This document shows positions 30,060 through 37,865 of a stretch of 37,865 nucleotides of DNA, piece after piece (within the stretch, counting starts at the first letter, position 1; the number at the start of each line of letters is the position of its first letter). The notes under the pieces were generated by a model, which saw only the letters and a list, made by a program, of their open reading frames with translations, did no database searches and was not told where the DNA came from. The position numbers were made by a program, and so were the translations under genes. This DNA is from a virus. The DNA is taken from positions 1-37,865 of the IMG/VR virus record IMGVR_UViG_3300042261_002381; one strand, 5' to 3'.

Positions 30060-32923
30060 GTTCACCAAGACATCCGTTCGCCCACAGCATCACCGTCCGC
30101 AATCCTTTCCATCCGCACCAGGACCGCCAAATCACGGCCATCCCGGGGCCGGTGGCTTTGCGTGCGTTGGTGCCCGAAACGGATCAGCCCATCCTGGTGC
30201 TGCGCAATGGCGAAGCCCAGTTGCGGGCCACCTGGGATCAACCGGTGTGCTGTGGCGACCTGATCGCCATCATTGTGCTGCCCCAAGGTGGTGGCGGTGG
30301 TGGGTCAAACCCCCTGCGCATGGTGCTGATGCTGGCGGTGATGGTCTACGCGCCAGTGCTGGCATCTGAACTCATTGGTATCAATGGCGCGGCTGTGCTT
30401 GGCTCGATGGGCGTGTCGGCCGTGCAGGCAGGCGCCACCATGCTGGGTATGGCGCTTGTCAATGCGGTCATCCCGCCGCCCAAGCCCACCACAGCGCAGC
30501 AAGCGGCGAGTTTGGCTGTCCCTTCGCCCACCTACAACCTGCAAGCGCAGGGCAACATGGCCCGGCTCGATCAGGCCATTCCGGTGCAGTACGGCAGGGT
30601 CTGTGCGTACCCCGACTTCGCTGCGCAGCCCTATGTCGAATACGCCGGTAACGAGCAGTACCTGTATCAGCTGCTGTGTCTGGGTATGGGGGAATACGCC
30701 ATCGAGGCGATCCGCATCGAGGACACCCCGGTCGCCAACTTTGCCGAGATCGACTACGAGGTGATTGCGCCGGGCGGTGCGATCACCAAGTTCCCAACCA
30801 ATGTGGTCAGTTCGGTGGAGGTCTCTGGGCAGGAACTGGCGGGAAGCCTTGCAGCGACCTACAGCCAGTCCGGTACGACGATTACCGTCACTTTGGCCGC
30901 GCACGGTTATGCAGTGGGCCGGATGCTGTACCTGGATGTCACATCTGGTGCGGCGGTGAGCGGTGCCTATTCGATTGCCACAGTGCCAAGCGCCGATACA
31001 TTCACGGTGACGGCGACCGCTAGCCTCACCACCAGTGGCAACGTTACCCTGCAGCACTACATTGGCGGCTTCATTGCTAATGCCGCAGGCACCCAGGCCA
31101 ACACACTGGGACTGGACTTCGTGCTCTCTCGTGGCCTGTATGAGGCCCAAACTAACGGCACCTTAAGCGAATTGACACTGTCGGTCGCCATTGAGGCGCG
31201 GACAGTCAACGACCTGGGCGTAGCAGCGGGCAACTGGTCCGTCTTAGGCCAGCGCTTTTACACGGCCAAAACCACCACGCCGCAGCGCTACTCGGAGCGA
31301 TACAGCGTGGCTGGTGGTCGCTACGAAGTGCGCGTGCGGCGTTTGGATGCCAAGCAGACCGACACACGCTTTGGGCATGAAATCCTCTGGGGAGGCCTCA
31401 GGGCCTACCTGCCCGAGACCCGGACCTTTGGCAACGTGACGCTGATCGCGATGCGCATGCGGGCGTCCAACAATTTGTCGGCCCAGGCTTCGCGCAAGAT
31501 CAACGTCGTCTGCACCCGAAAACTGCCAATCTGGAATGGCAGCAGTTGGTCAGCGCCGGTGGCCACGCGCAGCATTGCCTGGGCGCTGGCTGACGCCTGC
31601 CGCAATACCACCTATGGCGCAATGCTTGCGGACGCCCGATTGGATCTGGCCGGGCTCAAGGTGCTGGACGCCATGTGGGCCAGCCGAGGGGATGAGTTCA
31701 ACGCCCGATTTGATTCGGCGCTGAATTTCTGGGAGGCGATCACCAAGATCGCACAGGCGGGGCGCGCCAAGCCCTACATGCTCGGCGGCATCATCCGCTT
31801 CGCGCGCGACGGTGCGCAGAGCCTACCGGTGGCCATGTTCTCGATGCGAAACATCGTGCGCGGCAGTTTCAGTGTCGAGTACCTGCTGCCCTCGGACGAC
31901 ATGGCTGATGCGGTAGAGGTGAGCTACTGGGACGCAGAGGTCTGGGCATCGCGCCGCGTCACGGCCAAGCTGGCGGACAGCGCAGCCAGCAAACCGGCCA
32001 GGATCGAACTCTTTGGGGTGACCAGCCGCCAGCAGGCCTACCGCGAAGGGCTGTATCAGGCGGCCAGCAACCGCTACCGTCGCCGGTTGGTGAAGTTCAC
32101 CACCGAGATGGAAGGCTTCATCCCGGCGTTTGGTGATCTGATCGCCATTCAGCACGATATGCCCGCCTGGGGCCAGTTTGCCGAATGCACTGGGTGGAAT
32201 GCGGCAAGCCGAACGCTCACGGTGTCTGAGCCGCTGACCTGGAGCATTGCCAATCACTACATTGGTTTTAGGACCAAAGCCGGTGGCGTGGACGGACCCT
32301 ATGCAGTCAGCCGTGGGGCGTCAGACAACGAGATGGTGCTGACGAACCATCCCGTGACCGTGCCTTACGCCGGACAGGATTACGAGCGCACGCACATCGC
32401 CTTCGGCTGGGGTGAGACATGGCGGCAGCTGGCCAAGGTCATTGCCGTGCGCCCGCGCGGTCTGCACCAGGTCGAGATCGAAGCCATCAACGAAGACCCA
32501 TCGGTGCATACCGCCGACCAGGGGGTCACAGCACCAGCGGTGGTGACCAGCCAGTTGACCACGCTATACACCACGCCGCTGATCGCGGACCTGACCCTGA
32601 GGTCATCCACGACCGACAACAGCAAGGCCTTGCTGACCTGGACGCCCGCCCCAGGAGCAGAGACCTACCAGATCGAGATGGCAGCGGGCAGCAACCCCTA
32701 TGCCGCGAACCTGGTCTGGACCCGCGTGGGGGAGACCTCGGCCAACAACTTTGCGGTCACCGCGCTCTATGGCGCGCAGACCCTGATCCGGGTGCGCGGC
32801 GTGGGCCTCACAGCCGGGCCTTGGGTGGCGCTCTTTTACGGCAGCAGTGCCGACTACATGTGGGTCAGCGATGGCCAATTAATGTGGCAGGCCGATGCCG
32901 GCTCGCTGATGTGGCGCTATTGA
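30041..32923 (+). CDS. Tail tip host-specificity protein (gpJ-like, with gpI-like N-terminus)
   Basis: This 960-aa protein should recognise the host surface. Residues 1-80 are a small fold, a GGGGGGS linker (83-89) follows, and a hydrophobic/glycine-zipper region at about 93-145 recalls lambda gpI. The TipJ-type core starts near 165 (NMARLDQAIPVQYGRVCAYP). A separate beta module rich in Thr, Ser and Val (about 272-338) is inserted between VEVSGQEL and IGGFIANAAGTQ. Near the end (about 855-930) is a fibronectin-like domain (TPAPGAETYQIEMAAGSNPY). It starts inside the gpK-like gene. Confidence 0.9.
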   Translation: MASTALSSPRHPFAHSITVRNPFHPHQDRQITAIPGPVALRALVPETDQPILVLRNGEAQLRATWDQPVCCGDLIAIIVLPQGGGGGGSNPLRMVLMLAVMVYAPVLASELIGINGAAVLGSMGVSAVQAGATMLGMALVNAVIPPPKPTTAQQAASLAVPSPTYNLQAQGNMARLDQAIPVQYGRVCAYPDFAAQPYVEYAGNEQYLYQLLCLGMGEYAIEAIRIEDTPVANFAEIDYEVIAPGGAITKFPTNVVSSVEVSGQELAGSLAATYSQSGTTITVTLAAHGYAVGRMLYLDVTSGAAVSGAYSIATVPSADTFTVTATASLTTSGNVTLQHYIGGFIANAAGTQANTLGLDFVLSRGLYEAQTNGTLSELTLSVAIEARTVNDLGVAAGNWSVLGQRFYTAKTTTPQRYSERYSVAGGRYEVRVRRLDAKQTDTRFGHEILWGGLRAYLPETRTFGNVTLIAMRMRASNNLSAQASRKINVVCTRKLPIWNGSSWSAPVATRSIAWALADACRNTTYGAMLADARLDLAGLKVLDAMWASRGDEFNARFDSALNFWEAITKIAQAGRAKPYMLGGIIRFARDGAQSLPVAMFSMRNIVRGSFSVEYLLPSDDMADAVEVSYWDAEVWASRRVTAKLADSAASKPARIELFGVTSRQQAYREGLYQAASNRYRRRLVKFTTEMEGFIPAFGDLIAIQHDMPAWGQFAECTGWNAASRTLTVSEPLTWSIANHYIGFRTKAGGVDGPYAVSRGASDNEMVLTNHPVTVPYAGQDYERTHIAFGWGETWRQLAKVIAVRPRGLHQVEIEAINEDPSVHTADQGVTAPAVVTSQLTTLYTTPLIADLTLRSSTTDNSKALLTWTPAPGAETYQIEMAAGSNPYAANLVWTRVGETSANNFAVTALYGAQTLIRVRGVGLTAGPWVALFYGSSADYMWVSDGQLMWQADAGSLMWRY

Positions 32924-32952
32924 GAGCCCAAGCAACGAACAGGAGAACAACG

Positions 32953-33291
32953 ATGAGCGCCCCCAAGTACGACATCGAACTGGCGCAAGGTGAAACCTTT
33001 TACACCGCACTCACGCTCGACGAGGGTGGTGCCGTGATGGACCTGCAAGGCTATGCCTTTGAGGGTCAGATCCGTGCCACACCTGAAAGTCCGACCGTGC
33101 TGACGAACTTTGGATTTGATGAAAGTCGGCTCTCCAGCGGCACGGTGGCCATCACTTTGCCAGCGTCAGTTACCGAAAGTTTGCCGGTGCGTGCTTGCGT
33201 CTACGACCTTTTCATGACCAGCCCAGCGGGCATTCGCACCCAGCTGCTCAAAGGCAGTGTGTTGGTGTCCATGCGAATCACGCGCGGCTGA
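32953..33291 (+). CDS. Small tail-associated beta-sandwich protein
   Basis: The product is 112 aa with AGGAG (32941-32945) before the ATG; longer in-frame readings into the J-like gene are not supported. The sequence starts YDIELAQGETFYTALTLDEG and continues AVMDLQGYAFEGQIRA. This resembles the N-terminal beta-sandwich of BppU-type upper baseplate or fibre-binding proteins. A structural role at the tail tip is likely from position; the family call is tentative. Confidence 0.65.
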   Translation: MSAPKYDIELAQGETFYTALTLDEGGAVMDLQGYAFEGQIRATPESPTVLTNFGFDESRLSSGTVAITLPASVTESLPVRACVYDLFMTSPAGIRTQLLKGSVLVSMRITRG

Positions 33292-33309
33292 TGGGAGTCG
33301 AGAGAGACC

Positions 33310-33513
33310 ATGGCCATCCGCATTTCCATCACCACACCGAGGCAACCCGGTGTCACGGTGCAAACCGACACCCAGACCGTGCGGGTCCAGCCGCAAGGCG
33401 TGCGCACGGTACTCACCAACATTGGCGTCCCGGGTCCTACCGGCCCCAAGGGTGACAAAGGCGATCAAGGCGTGCTCGATCCCAACGCCGTGATCGACGC
33501 CGGCTACTTCTGA
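33310..33513 (+). CDS. Small collagen-like tail protein
   Basis: This 67-aa protein has a short collagen-like run near the C-terminus (GVPGPTGPKGDKGDQG, about residues 39-54), a trimerising element common in tail fibres. The N-terminus is beta-rich. It ends in VIDAGYF, similar to the AIDGGTF end of the next protein. It probably forms a small trimeric connector. Confidence 0.7.
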   Translation: MAIRISITTPRQPGVTVQTDTQTVRVQPQGVRTVLTNIGVPGPTGPKGDKGDQGVLDPNAVIDAGYF

Positions 33514-33547
33514 TATTGCGCAGTTATCAACTTCAAGGAGGGATTTC

Positions 33548-34747
33548 ATGCCCCAAACCCTACAGATCAAACGCTCGGCAACAACCGCCACGCCACCTAC
33601 ATTGGCTGTGGGTGAACTAGCTTGGTCCGAGGTTTCAGACAATCTCTTCATTGGCGAGAGCGGTAACGTGGTCACGCCGATCGCAGGTGCAGGCACGTTT
33701 GCCCGCAAAGCCGATAGCCTTGCCATCACCGGTGACGTATCCGGCACGGGTACGCTGAGTGCTGGTGTCGCAGTCGCTCTGCCAGCCACGGGTGTGACAG
33801 CAGGCAGCTATGGCAACGCCACCCAGGTCGGTCAGTTCACGGTCGATGCCAAGGGGCGCATTACGGCTGCAGCCAATGTGTCGATCACGCCTGCCTGGAC
33901 AGCCATCACTGGCAAGCCCACCACACTGAGTGGTTACGGCATCACCGATGCCCTGGCCCTGACCACGGCAGTACCCAGTGCCCTGGCTGCCAGCGCATCG
34001 GTCGGCACGGCCACAACAGCCGCACGCGCCGACCACGTCCATGCGCTGCCCACGGCCGCCGCTGTTGGGGCGGTGGCCACCAGTGCGGTGGGCGTGGCCA
34101 ATGGTGTGGCAGGGCTGGGTGCAGATGGCAAGGTGCCCACGGCTCAATTGCCGGATGTGGCCATCGGTGGTCTGAACTACCAGGGCACCTGGAACGCCAG
34201 CACCAACACACCCACCATCCCGACGGCGTCCAGTAGCAACAAGGGCTTCTATTACAAGGTGGCCACAGCCGGTGCCACCAACGTCAGTGGCATCACAGAC
34301 TGGCAAATCGGTGACTGGATTGTGAGCAACGGCAGCGCCTGGGACAAGATCGACAACACCGATTCGGTCTCGAGCGTCAACGGCGCAACGGGCGCTGTGA
34401 CCATCACCACCATCACCGGTAATGCGGGCACCGCCACCAAGCTGCTCACGGCCCGCACCATTGCCATGACTGGGGATGTGAGCTGGACGTCTGCTGCTTT
34501 TGATGGCTCGGCCAACGTCACGGGCACAGCCACTTTGGCCAGCACCGGTGTCGCCGCTTCCAGTTACGGCTCTGGGGCACTGATCCCCACCTTCACGGTG
34601 GATGCCAAAGGTCGCCTGACGGCAGCCGGCACCACCACCAACACCCCCGCCTGGGGCAGCGTGACGGGCAAGCCCACGACGCTGGCTGGCTACGGCATCA
34701 CGGACGCCTTGTCCACAAGCGCTGCCATCGATGGCGGAACGTTCTGA
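33548..34747 (+). CDS. Tail fibre protein with internal duplication
   Basis: The product is 399 aa with AAGGAGGG before the ATG. The N-terminal part has the fibre motif LQIKRSATTATPPTLAVGEL. Two copies of an 80-residue module are visible (about 60-136 and 305-388), each carrying FTVDAKGRITAA-type and TGKPTTLxGYGITDAL-type segments. The region between has a separate domain (GLNYQGTWNASTNTPTIPTA and DWQIGDWIVSNGSAWDK). The end is AIDGGTF. It would bind or display receptor-binding elements. Confidence 0.8.
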   Translation: MPQTLQIKRSATTATPPTLAVGELAWSEVSDNLFIGESGNVVTPIAGAGTFARKADSLAITGDVSGTGTLSAGVAVALPATGVTAGSYGNATQVGQFTVDAKGRITAAANVSITPAWTAITGKPTTLSGYGITDALALTTAVPSALAASASVGTATTAARADHVHALPTAAAVGAVATSAVGVANGVAGLGADGKVPTAQLPDVAIGGLNYQGTWNASTNTPTIPTASSSNKGFYYKVATAGATNVSGITDWQIGDWIVSNGSAWDKIDNTDSVSSVNGATGAVTITTITGNAGTATKLLTARTIAMTGDVSWTSAAFDGSANVTGTATLASTGVAASSYGSGALIPTFTVDAKGRLTAAGTTTNTPAWGSVTGKPTTLAGYGITDALSTSAAIDGGTF

Positions 34748-34789
34748 GTTTTCTTCAACCCCTCTGTTTAGAGAAAAGGAGGCCTGTTT

Positions 34790-34993
34790 ATGGCTCAAGT
34801 CATCAAGGTCAAACAATCGTCTGTCGCGGGTAAGGTCCCGACTACGACGCAGCTTCAGTTGGGCGAACTGGCCCTGAACACCACGGACGGCAAGCTTTAC
34901 TTCAAGAAGAACGTGAGCGGTACCGAATCGATCGTGACAGTTTCTGCGTCAACTGCATCTCAAGGCGAAAACACCTTGATGTGGTCGCAGTGA
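34790..34993 (+). CDS. Short fibre-type adaptor protein
   Basis: The product is 67 aa with AAAGGAGG before the ATG. It has VIKVKQSSVAGKVPTTTQLQ, then LGELALNTTDGKLYFKK, the same N-terminal fibre motif as the preceding protein. Without a long C-terminal domain, it may be an adaptor or a truncated duplicate of a fibre N-terminus. Confidence 0.65.
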   Translation: MAQVIKVKQSSVAGKVPTTTQLQLGELALNTTDGKLYFKKNVSGTESIVTVSASTASQGENTLMWSQ

Positions 34994-35006
34994 ACGGGAG
35001 AGGTAT

Positions 35007-35957
35007 ATGCCTGCATTGCCACCCATTTCCAATTTCACAGGCTCGACGGTCACCGAGGGGCAGTTCAAGACCGCGCTCAACGATTTGCGATCGTATTTGG
35101 CAGGACTGCTCGGGACAGACGGCAGCCCTGCGACTGCCTTAACCACGCTGGGCTCGCTCGGCTCCGGTTACGTCAGCAAAACAGTGACCTACACCGTCGT
35201 TGCCAGCGATCGTGGCCGGATGATCGACTGCAGCGGGACTTTCACGCTGAACTTGACCGCCGCTGCCACGCTGGGTGCTGGTTTCACCATCGCTGTGCGC
35301 AATTCGGGCACCGGGGTGGTGACATTGGATCCCAGTGGAGCCGAGTTGATTGACGGGGTTTCCACCGTGACACTCGCGCCGGGCGAGGCCTATGACCTGT
35401 ATTGCACCGGAACAGAGTGGAGAACATCCGGGAGGGTGCTCACCACATCCTTCGCCACAGACGAATACGTCAAACAGAGTTTCAGCCTGTTTCAGACGTT
35501 CAGTTCGCTGGCACCAGGAGCCAGCCGCTCCATTGGCTCACCGAGCTACATGATTTGGTCGAGTTATTCGAGCACGCAGTGGTCTCGCGGCACCTACTAC
35601 ACGAACATGTTCTACATGGCTGCGCAGGGCAAAAGCACCGTGCAGGTCAACGTAGGCAACTGTCGGAACACGATCTGGAACTACAGCGCCACCAAGTCGA
35701 TGCAGATCAATTTGACGGCGGTGATCAACTTTGCCGCCGATGACACCTACGGGTTTCAGATCCGCCAAAACGGCTCCATTGTGGGCACCTATGGCACGTA
35801 CTCGGCCCGAGGCGTGCAGACCTACAACTTCGGCACGTTCACGGTGCCGCCCAACAGCACGGTCACGTTTGACCTATATGGCTCGATCCTGAGTGGCTCC
35901 AGTGGTGACTCGATTTATGTGAACTCGTTTACTGCCACCTACATCCAGTTCGTTTGA
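35007..35957 (+). CDS. Tail fibre/appendage protein
   Basis: The product is 316 aa, Ser/Thr/Gly-rich and almost all beta. A helical stretch at 15-40 (TVTEGQFKTALNDLRSYLAG) could anchor or trimerise it. The middle (about 60-130) carries VVASDRGRMIDCSGTFTLNL, a fold often seen in phage fibre proteins. The C-terminal 150 residues have many Tyr and Asn (YMIWSSYSSTQWSRGTYYTN), which suits receptor or sugar binding. I do not recognise the C-terminal family. Confidence 0.7.
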   Translation: MPALPPISNFTGSTVTEGQFKTALNDLRSYLAGLLGTDGSPATALTTLGSLGSGYVSKTVTYTVVASDRGRMIDCSGTFTLNLTAAATLGAGFTIAVRNSGTGVVTLDPSGAELIDGVSTVTLAPGEAYDLYCTGTEWRTSGRVLTTSFATDEYVKQSFSLFQTFSSLAPGASRSIGSPSYMIWSSYSSTQWSRGTYYTNMFYMAAQGKSTVQVNVGNCRNTIWNYSATKSMQINLTAVINFAADDTYGFQIRQNGSIVGTYGTYSARGVQTYNFGTFTVPPNSTVTFDLYGSILSGSSGDSIYVNSFTATYIQFV

Positions 35958-35966
35958 GGAGGAACG

Positions 35967-36200
35967 ATGCAGCGCCTTTATTTCAATTTTCAAAAAGGGG
36001 ACGTCAGGCTTGTGCCGCTGGAGGTTTGTCCTTCGATCGAGGATGAAACCAGTTTCCCGAATGCCGATATTCCAGATGACGTGACTATGGACATGATCAG
36101 CTTCAAGGCCGTTGAAGGCCGCCTTGATCCGGTCATTACCTACCCATCCATACCCATCACAACAGAGCCACAACCGGGAGGTAGCAATGGCCAGCCCTAA
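35967..36200 (+). CDS. Small phage protein of unknown function
   Basis: The product is 77 aa with GAGGAGG before the ATG. It begins MQRLYFNFQKGDVRLVPLEV and is acidic in the middle. The end is Pro-rich and overlaps the cupin gene start by 14 bases. No motif is recognised; it may be an accessory of the fibre module. Confidence 0.6.
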   Translation: MQRLYFNFQKGDVRLVPLEVCPSIEDETSFPNADIPDDVTMDMISFKAVEGRLDPVITYPSIPITTEPQPGGSNGQP

Positions 36201-36567
36201 ATCTCAACTGAGCTTGATCAGCAACCTCTGGATCAAGCTGATGACCTTCGAGAGGGTAGGTGATGTCAACGAGGGTCACAAGCACACCTTCGATCACCCC
36301 ACCTTGCTGGTCAAGGGGCGAATGCGAGTCGATGTAGATGGTGCTGTGTCGGAGTTCACCGCGCCTCACATCATCTTCATTGCCCGCAACAAGGTTCACA
36401 CCCTCACCGCGCTGGAGGAGGACACGGTTGCCGCGTGTATTCACGCCTTGCGTGATGGCGAGCAGGTGGAGGACATCGTCGATCCCGCCATGATTCCAGC
36501 TGGCATCAATCCCAACCACCTGCCCAACTTCATCAAGCCGCTGGCTAAGGCCGATCACTTCGCCTGA
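36187..36567 (+). CDS. Cupin-fold protein
   Basis: This 126-aa protein has AACCGGGAGG before the ATG at 36187. The cupin signs are the GHKHTFDHPTLLVKGRMRVD stretch (His31, His33, His37) followed by a beta strand pair and IIFIARNKVHTLTALEED, which supplies another His. A metal site is plausible. Small cupins lie near the lysis cassette or tail fibres in several phages, with no established role. Stabilising or modifying a surface structure is possible but speculative. Confidence 0.7.
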   Translation: MASPKSQLSLISNLWIKLMTFERVGDVNEGHKHTFDHPTLLVKGRMRVDVDGAVSEFTAPHIIFIARNKVHTLTALEEDTVAACIHALRDGEQVEDIVDPAMIPAGINPNHLPNFIKPLAKADHFA

Positions 36568-36586
36568 AGCACAGACCCTTATTTAC

Positions 36587-36613
36587 GCCCGCCTGGAGAC
36601 ATCCAGTGCGGGC
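36587..36613 (+). terminator. Hairpin between tail and lysis genes
   Basis: GCCCGCCTGG (36587-36596) pairs with CCAG-T-GCGGGC (36603-36613) with one bulged T, followed by ATTTTGCATTTT. It resembles a terminator with an interrupted T-run. It may separate tail and lysis expression unless transcription is antiterminated. Confidence 0.65.
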
Positions 36614-36637
36614 ATTTTGCATTTTGGAGATCCAACC

Positions 36638-36934
36638 ATGGAGAACGCACAAGAACTTGGTTCGCCGCAGTCCATCACTCTGCGCCCCGATGATCTGGAC
36701 GACCTGCTCACCCGTGCCGCCGAACGCGGTGCCGAGCGCTGCCTGGCCCACCTCGGCCTGGAAAACGGTCACGCCGCACGTGACATTCGTGAGCTGCGCG
36801 ATCTGCTGGAAGCGTGGCGTGATGCCCGCAGAACGGCATGGCATACCGTGATCAAGGTTGCCACTACCGGGTTGCTGGCCATCATCCTGGTCGGCGCAGC
36901 CATCAAGCTCAAATTGATGGGGGGTGCCCAATGA
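36638..36934 (+). CDS. Small single-span membrane protein (DUF6127-like)
   Basis: The product is 98 aa with TTGGAGA before the ATG. The N-terminal 70 residues are charged and helical (DDLDDLLTRAAERGAERCLA, then IRELRDLLEAWRDARRTAWH). One hydrophobic segment lies near the C-terminus (VATTGLLAIILVGAAIKLKL). It overlaps the holin gene as ATGA. A role in lysis, for example as an antiholin or holin partner, is inferred from position. Confidence 0.7.
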   Translation: MENAQELGSPQSITLRPDDLDDLLTRAAERGAERCLAHLGLENGHAARDIRELRDLLEAWRDARRTAWHTVIKVATTGLLAIILVGAAIKLKLMGGAQ

Positions 36935-37407
36935 TCGAGACGCTGCTCGGAGGACTTATGGGCGGTGCATTCCGGTTGGCGCCCGAGATCCTGAAATGGC
37001 TGGACCGCCAGAGCGAACGGGGCCACGAACTGGCGATGCAGGACAAGGCGCTGGAGTTCGAGAAGTTGCGCGGTGCACAGCGTATGAGCGAGATCGCTGC
37101 CGCTTCTGACGCAGCATGGAATGTGGGCGCTGTCGAGGCTTTACGTGATGCAGTGGTGGCACAGGGCCAAAAATCGGGTGTCGGTTGGTCTGATGCCCTG
37201 TCGGTCAGCGTTCGGCCAGTGATCACCTACTGGTTCATGGCGCTGTACTGCGCTGCCAAGACGGCAGCGTTTGCGGCAGCCGTGACCGCTGGCGCTGGCT
37301 GGGGGACGGCCATCCTGCATGCCTGGACGGAGGCCGATCAGGCGCTGTGGGCCGGGGTTCTGAACTTTTGGTTCCTCGGGCGAGTGTTTGACCGGGTGCG
37401 GCCGTGA
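36931..37407 (+). CDS. Holin (three-segment type)
   Basis: The product is 158 aa. An N-terminal amphipathic part (LLGGLMGGAFRLAPEILKWL) and a charged helix (about 28-65) are followed by hydrophobic segments at about 103-125 (ITYWFMALYCAAKTAAFAAA), near 125-140, and at about 140-155 (LWAGVLNFWFLGRVFDRVRP). This matches the holin_3TMs-like family next to GH24 lysozymes. It would permeabilise the inner membrane to release the lysozyme. The start is in an ATGA overlap. Confidence 0.8.
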   Translation: MIETLLGGLMGGAFRLAPEILKWLDRQSERGHELAMQDKALEFEKLRGAQRMSEIAAASDAAWNVGAVEALRDAVVAQGQKSGVGWSDALSVSVRPVITYWFMALYCAAKTAAFAAAVTAGAGWGTAILHAWTEADQALWAGVLNFWFLGRVFDRVRP

Positions 37408-37865
37408 TCGAGGTGCCGAAGGCGGCTATCGATCTGGCCAAGCGATTCGAGGGGTTCGAGCGCAAGGTGAGGCGCGGGACGGAGATCACGGCCATTCCCT
37501 ACGTTTGCCCTGCAGGTTTCTGGACGATTGGTTACGGCCACCTCTGCGATTCGAAGCACCCGCCGATCACGGAGACTAAAGCCGATGAATATTTGGCGCA
37601 CGACCTGCAAACTGCGCTCGCAGCCACACTGCGTTACTGTCCGGTTCTGGCCACCGAACCCGAAAGACGGCTGGCTGCCATCGTGGACTTCACGTTTAAC
37701 CTTGGCGCTGGGCGGTTGCTGACCTCGACGCTACGGCGACGCATCAACCAGCGGGACTGGGTTGCTGCAGCAACGGAGCTGCGACGCTGGGTCTATGGCG
37801 GCGGGAAGGTGCTTCCTGGTCTCGTAGCTCGACGCAACATGGAGTTCGGTCTGTTACTGGGGTAA
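37404..37865 (+). CDS. Endolysin, GH24 phage lysozyme with Glu-Cys-Thr active site
   Basis: The product is 153 aa from a GTG overlapping the holin stop. It cuts the glycan of peptidoglycan. The catalytic Glu16 (KRFEGFE) and Thr41 (FWTIGYGH) are in place, and Cys35 (YVCPAG) occupies the position of the T4 Asp20, as in the P1 Lyz group. There is an insertion between Glu16 and Cys35 compared with common relatives. No N-terminal signal-anchor segment is seen, so export should depend on the holin. Its stop codon ends the window; no Rz spanin pair is present here. Confidence 0.9.
   Translation: MIEVPKAAIDLAKRFEGFERKVRRGTEITAIPYVCPAGFWTIGYGHLCDSKHPPITETKADEYLAHDLQTALAATLRYCPVLATEPERRLAAIVDFTFNLGAGRLLTSTLRRRINQRDWVAAATELRRWVYGGGKVLPGLVARRNMEFGLLLG

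Noticed and set aside
33548-35957. Diversity-generating retroelement acting on tail fibres
   Set aside because: No reverse transcriptase gene and no template/variable repeat pair were found. The internal repeats are ordinary protein duplications.

Overview
The window is an almost complete temperate siphophage genome (prophage) with lambda-like architecture. It runs from a large serine recombinase whose ATG is at base 1 to a lysozyme whose stop codon is the last three bases. The base composition is GC-rich, and the protein families resemble those of betaproteobacterial (Burkholderiales/Comamonadaceae-type) prophages. That host assignment is an inference from family resemblance, not a proof. 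No host gene, tRNA or attachment site can be recognised at either edge.

Layout. (a) 1-1898: integration module, a serine recombinase with a coupled small HTH/ParB-like protein. (b) 1899-3162: an AT-rich island with an HNH nuclease fused to a PUA/EVE-like reader domain, a terminator, and a control region full of palindromes. (c) 3163-10384: early operon, mostly with overlapping stops and starts. It holds an HTH regulator, a Sak4-like RecA-fold ATPase, an SSB-like protein, a zinc-finger protein, a Cas4-like Fe-S exonuclease, a second HTH protein, a primase-helicase, a long inverted-repeat element, a RuvC-like resolvase and a DUF6362-like HTH protein. Together these make a replication and single-strand-annealing recombination module. 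(d) 10381-11001: a ParD/ParE-type toxin-antitoxin pair with its own promoter and palindrome. (e) 11002-11385: a 384-base non-coding stretch with palindromes, three GGTTACC repeats and an intrinsic terminator placed directly in front of the next gene.

(f) 11386-14322: two tandem ParB-domain/DNA-methyltransferase fusions and a small membrane protein. (g) 14286-15834: four small genes on the opposite strand, including DUF3489- and DUF6900-type proteins, with a duplicated 49-base leader. (h) 15994-25394: packaging, head and neck genes in lambda order (Nu1-like, A, W, B, C with nested Nu3-like scaffold, D, E, FII, Z-like, U-like, V-like). (i) 25411-32923: tail assembly chaperones G/GT joined by a clear -1 frameshift signal, then tape measure, M-, L- and K-like proteins and an I/J-like tip protein. 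(j) 32953-36567: modular tail-fibre and accessory proteins and a cupin-fold protein. (k) 36638-37865: a membrane protein, a holin and a lysozyme.

Most notable are: the -1 frameshift cassette, whose extension carries a five-cysteine motif; the modified-DNA-reader/HNH nuclease sitting in the same element as two methyltransferases; the reverse-strand cassette with repeated leaders inside the late region; the nested inverted repeat next to the primase-helicase; and the terminator placed 8 bases before the methyltransferase start. No CI/Cro-type repressor is recognisable in the window.
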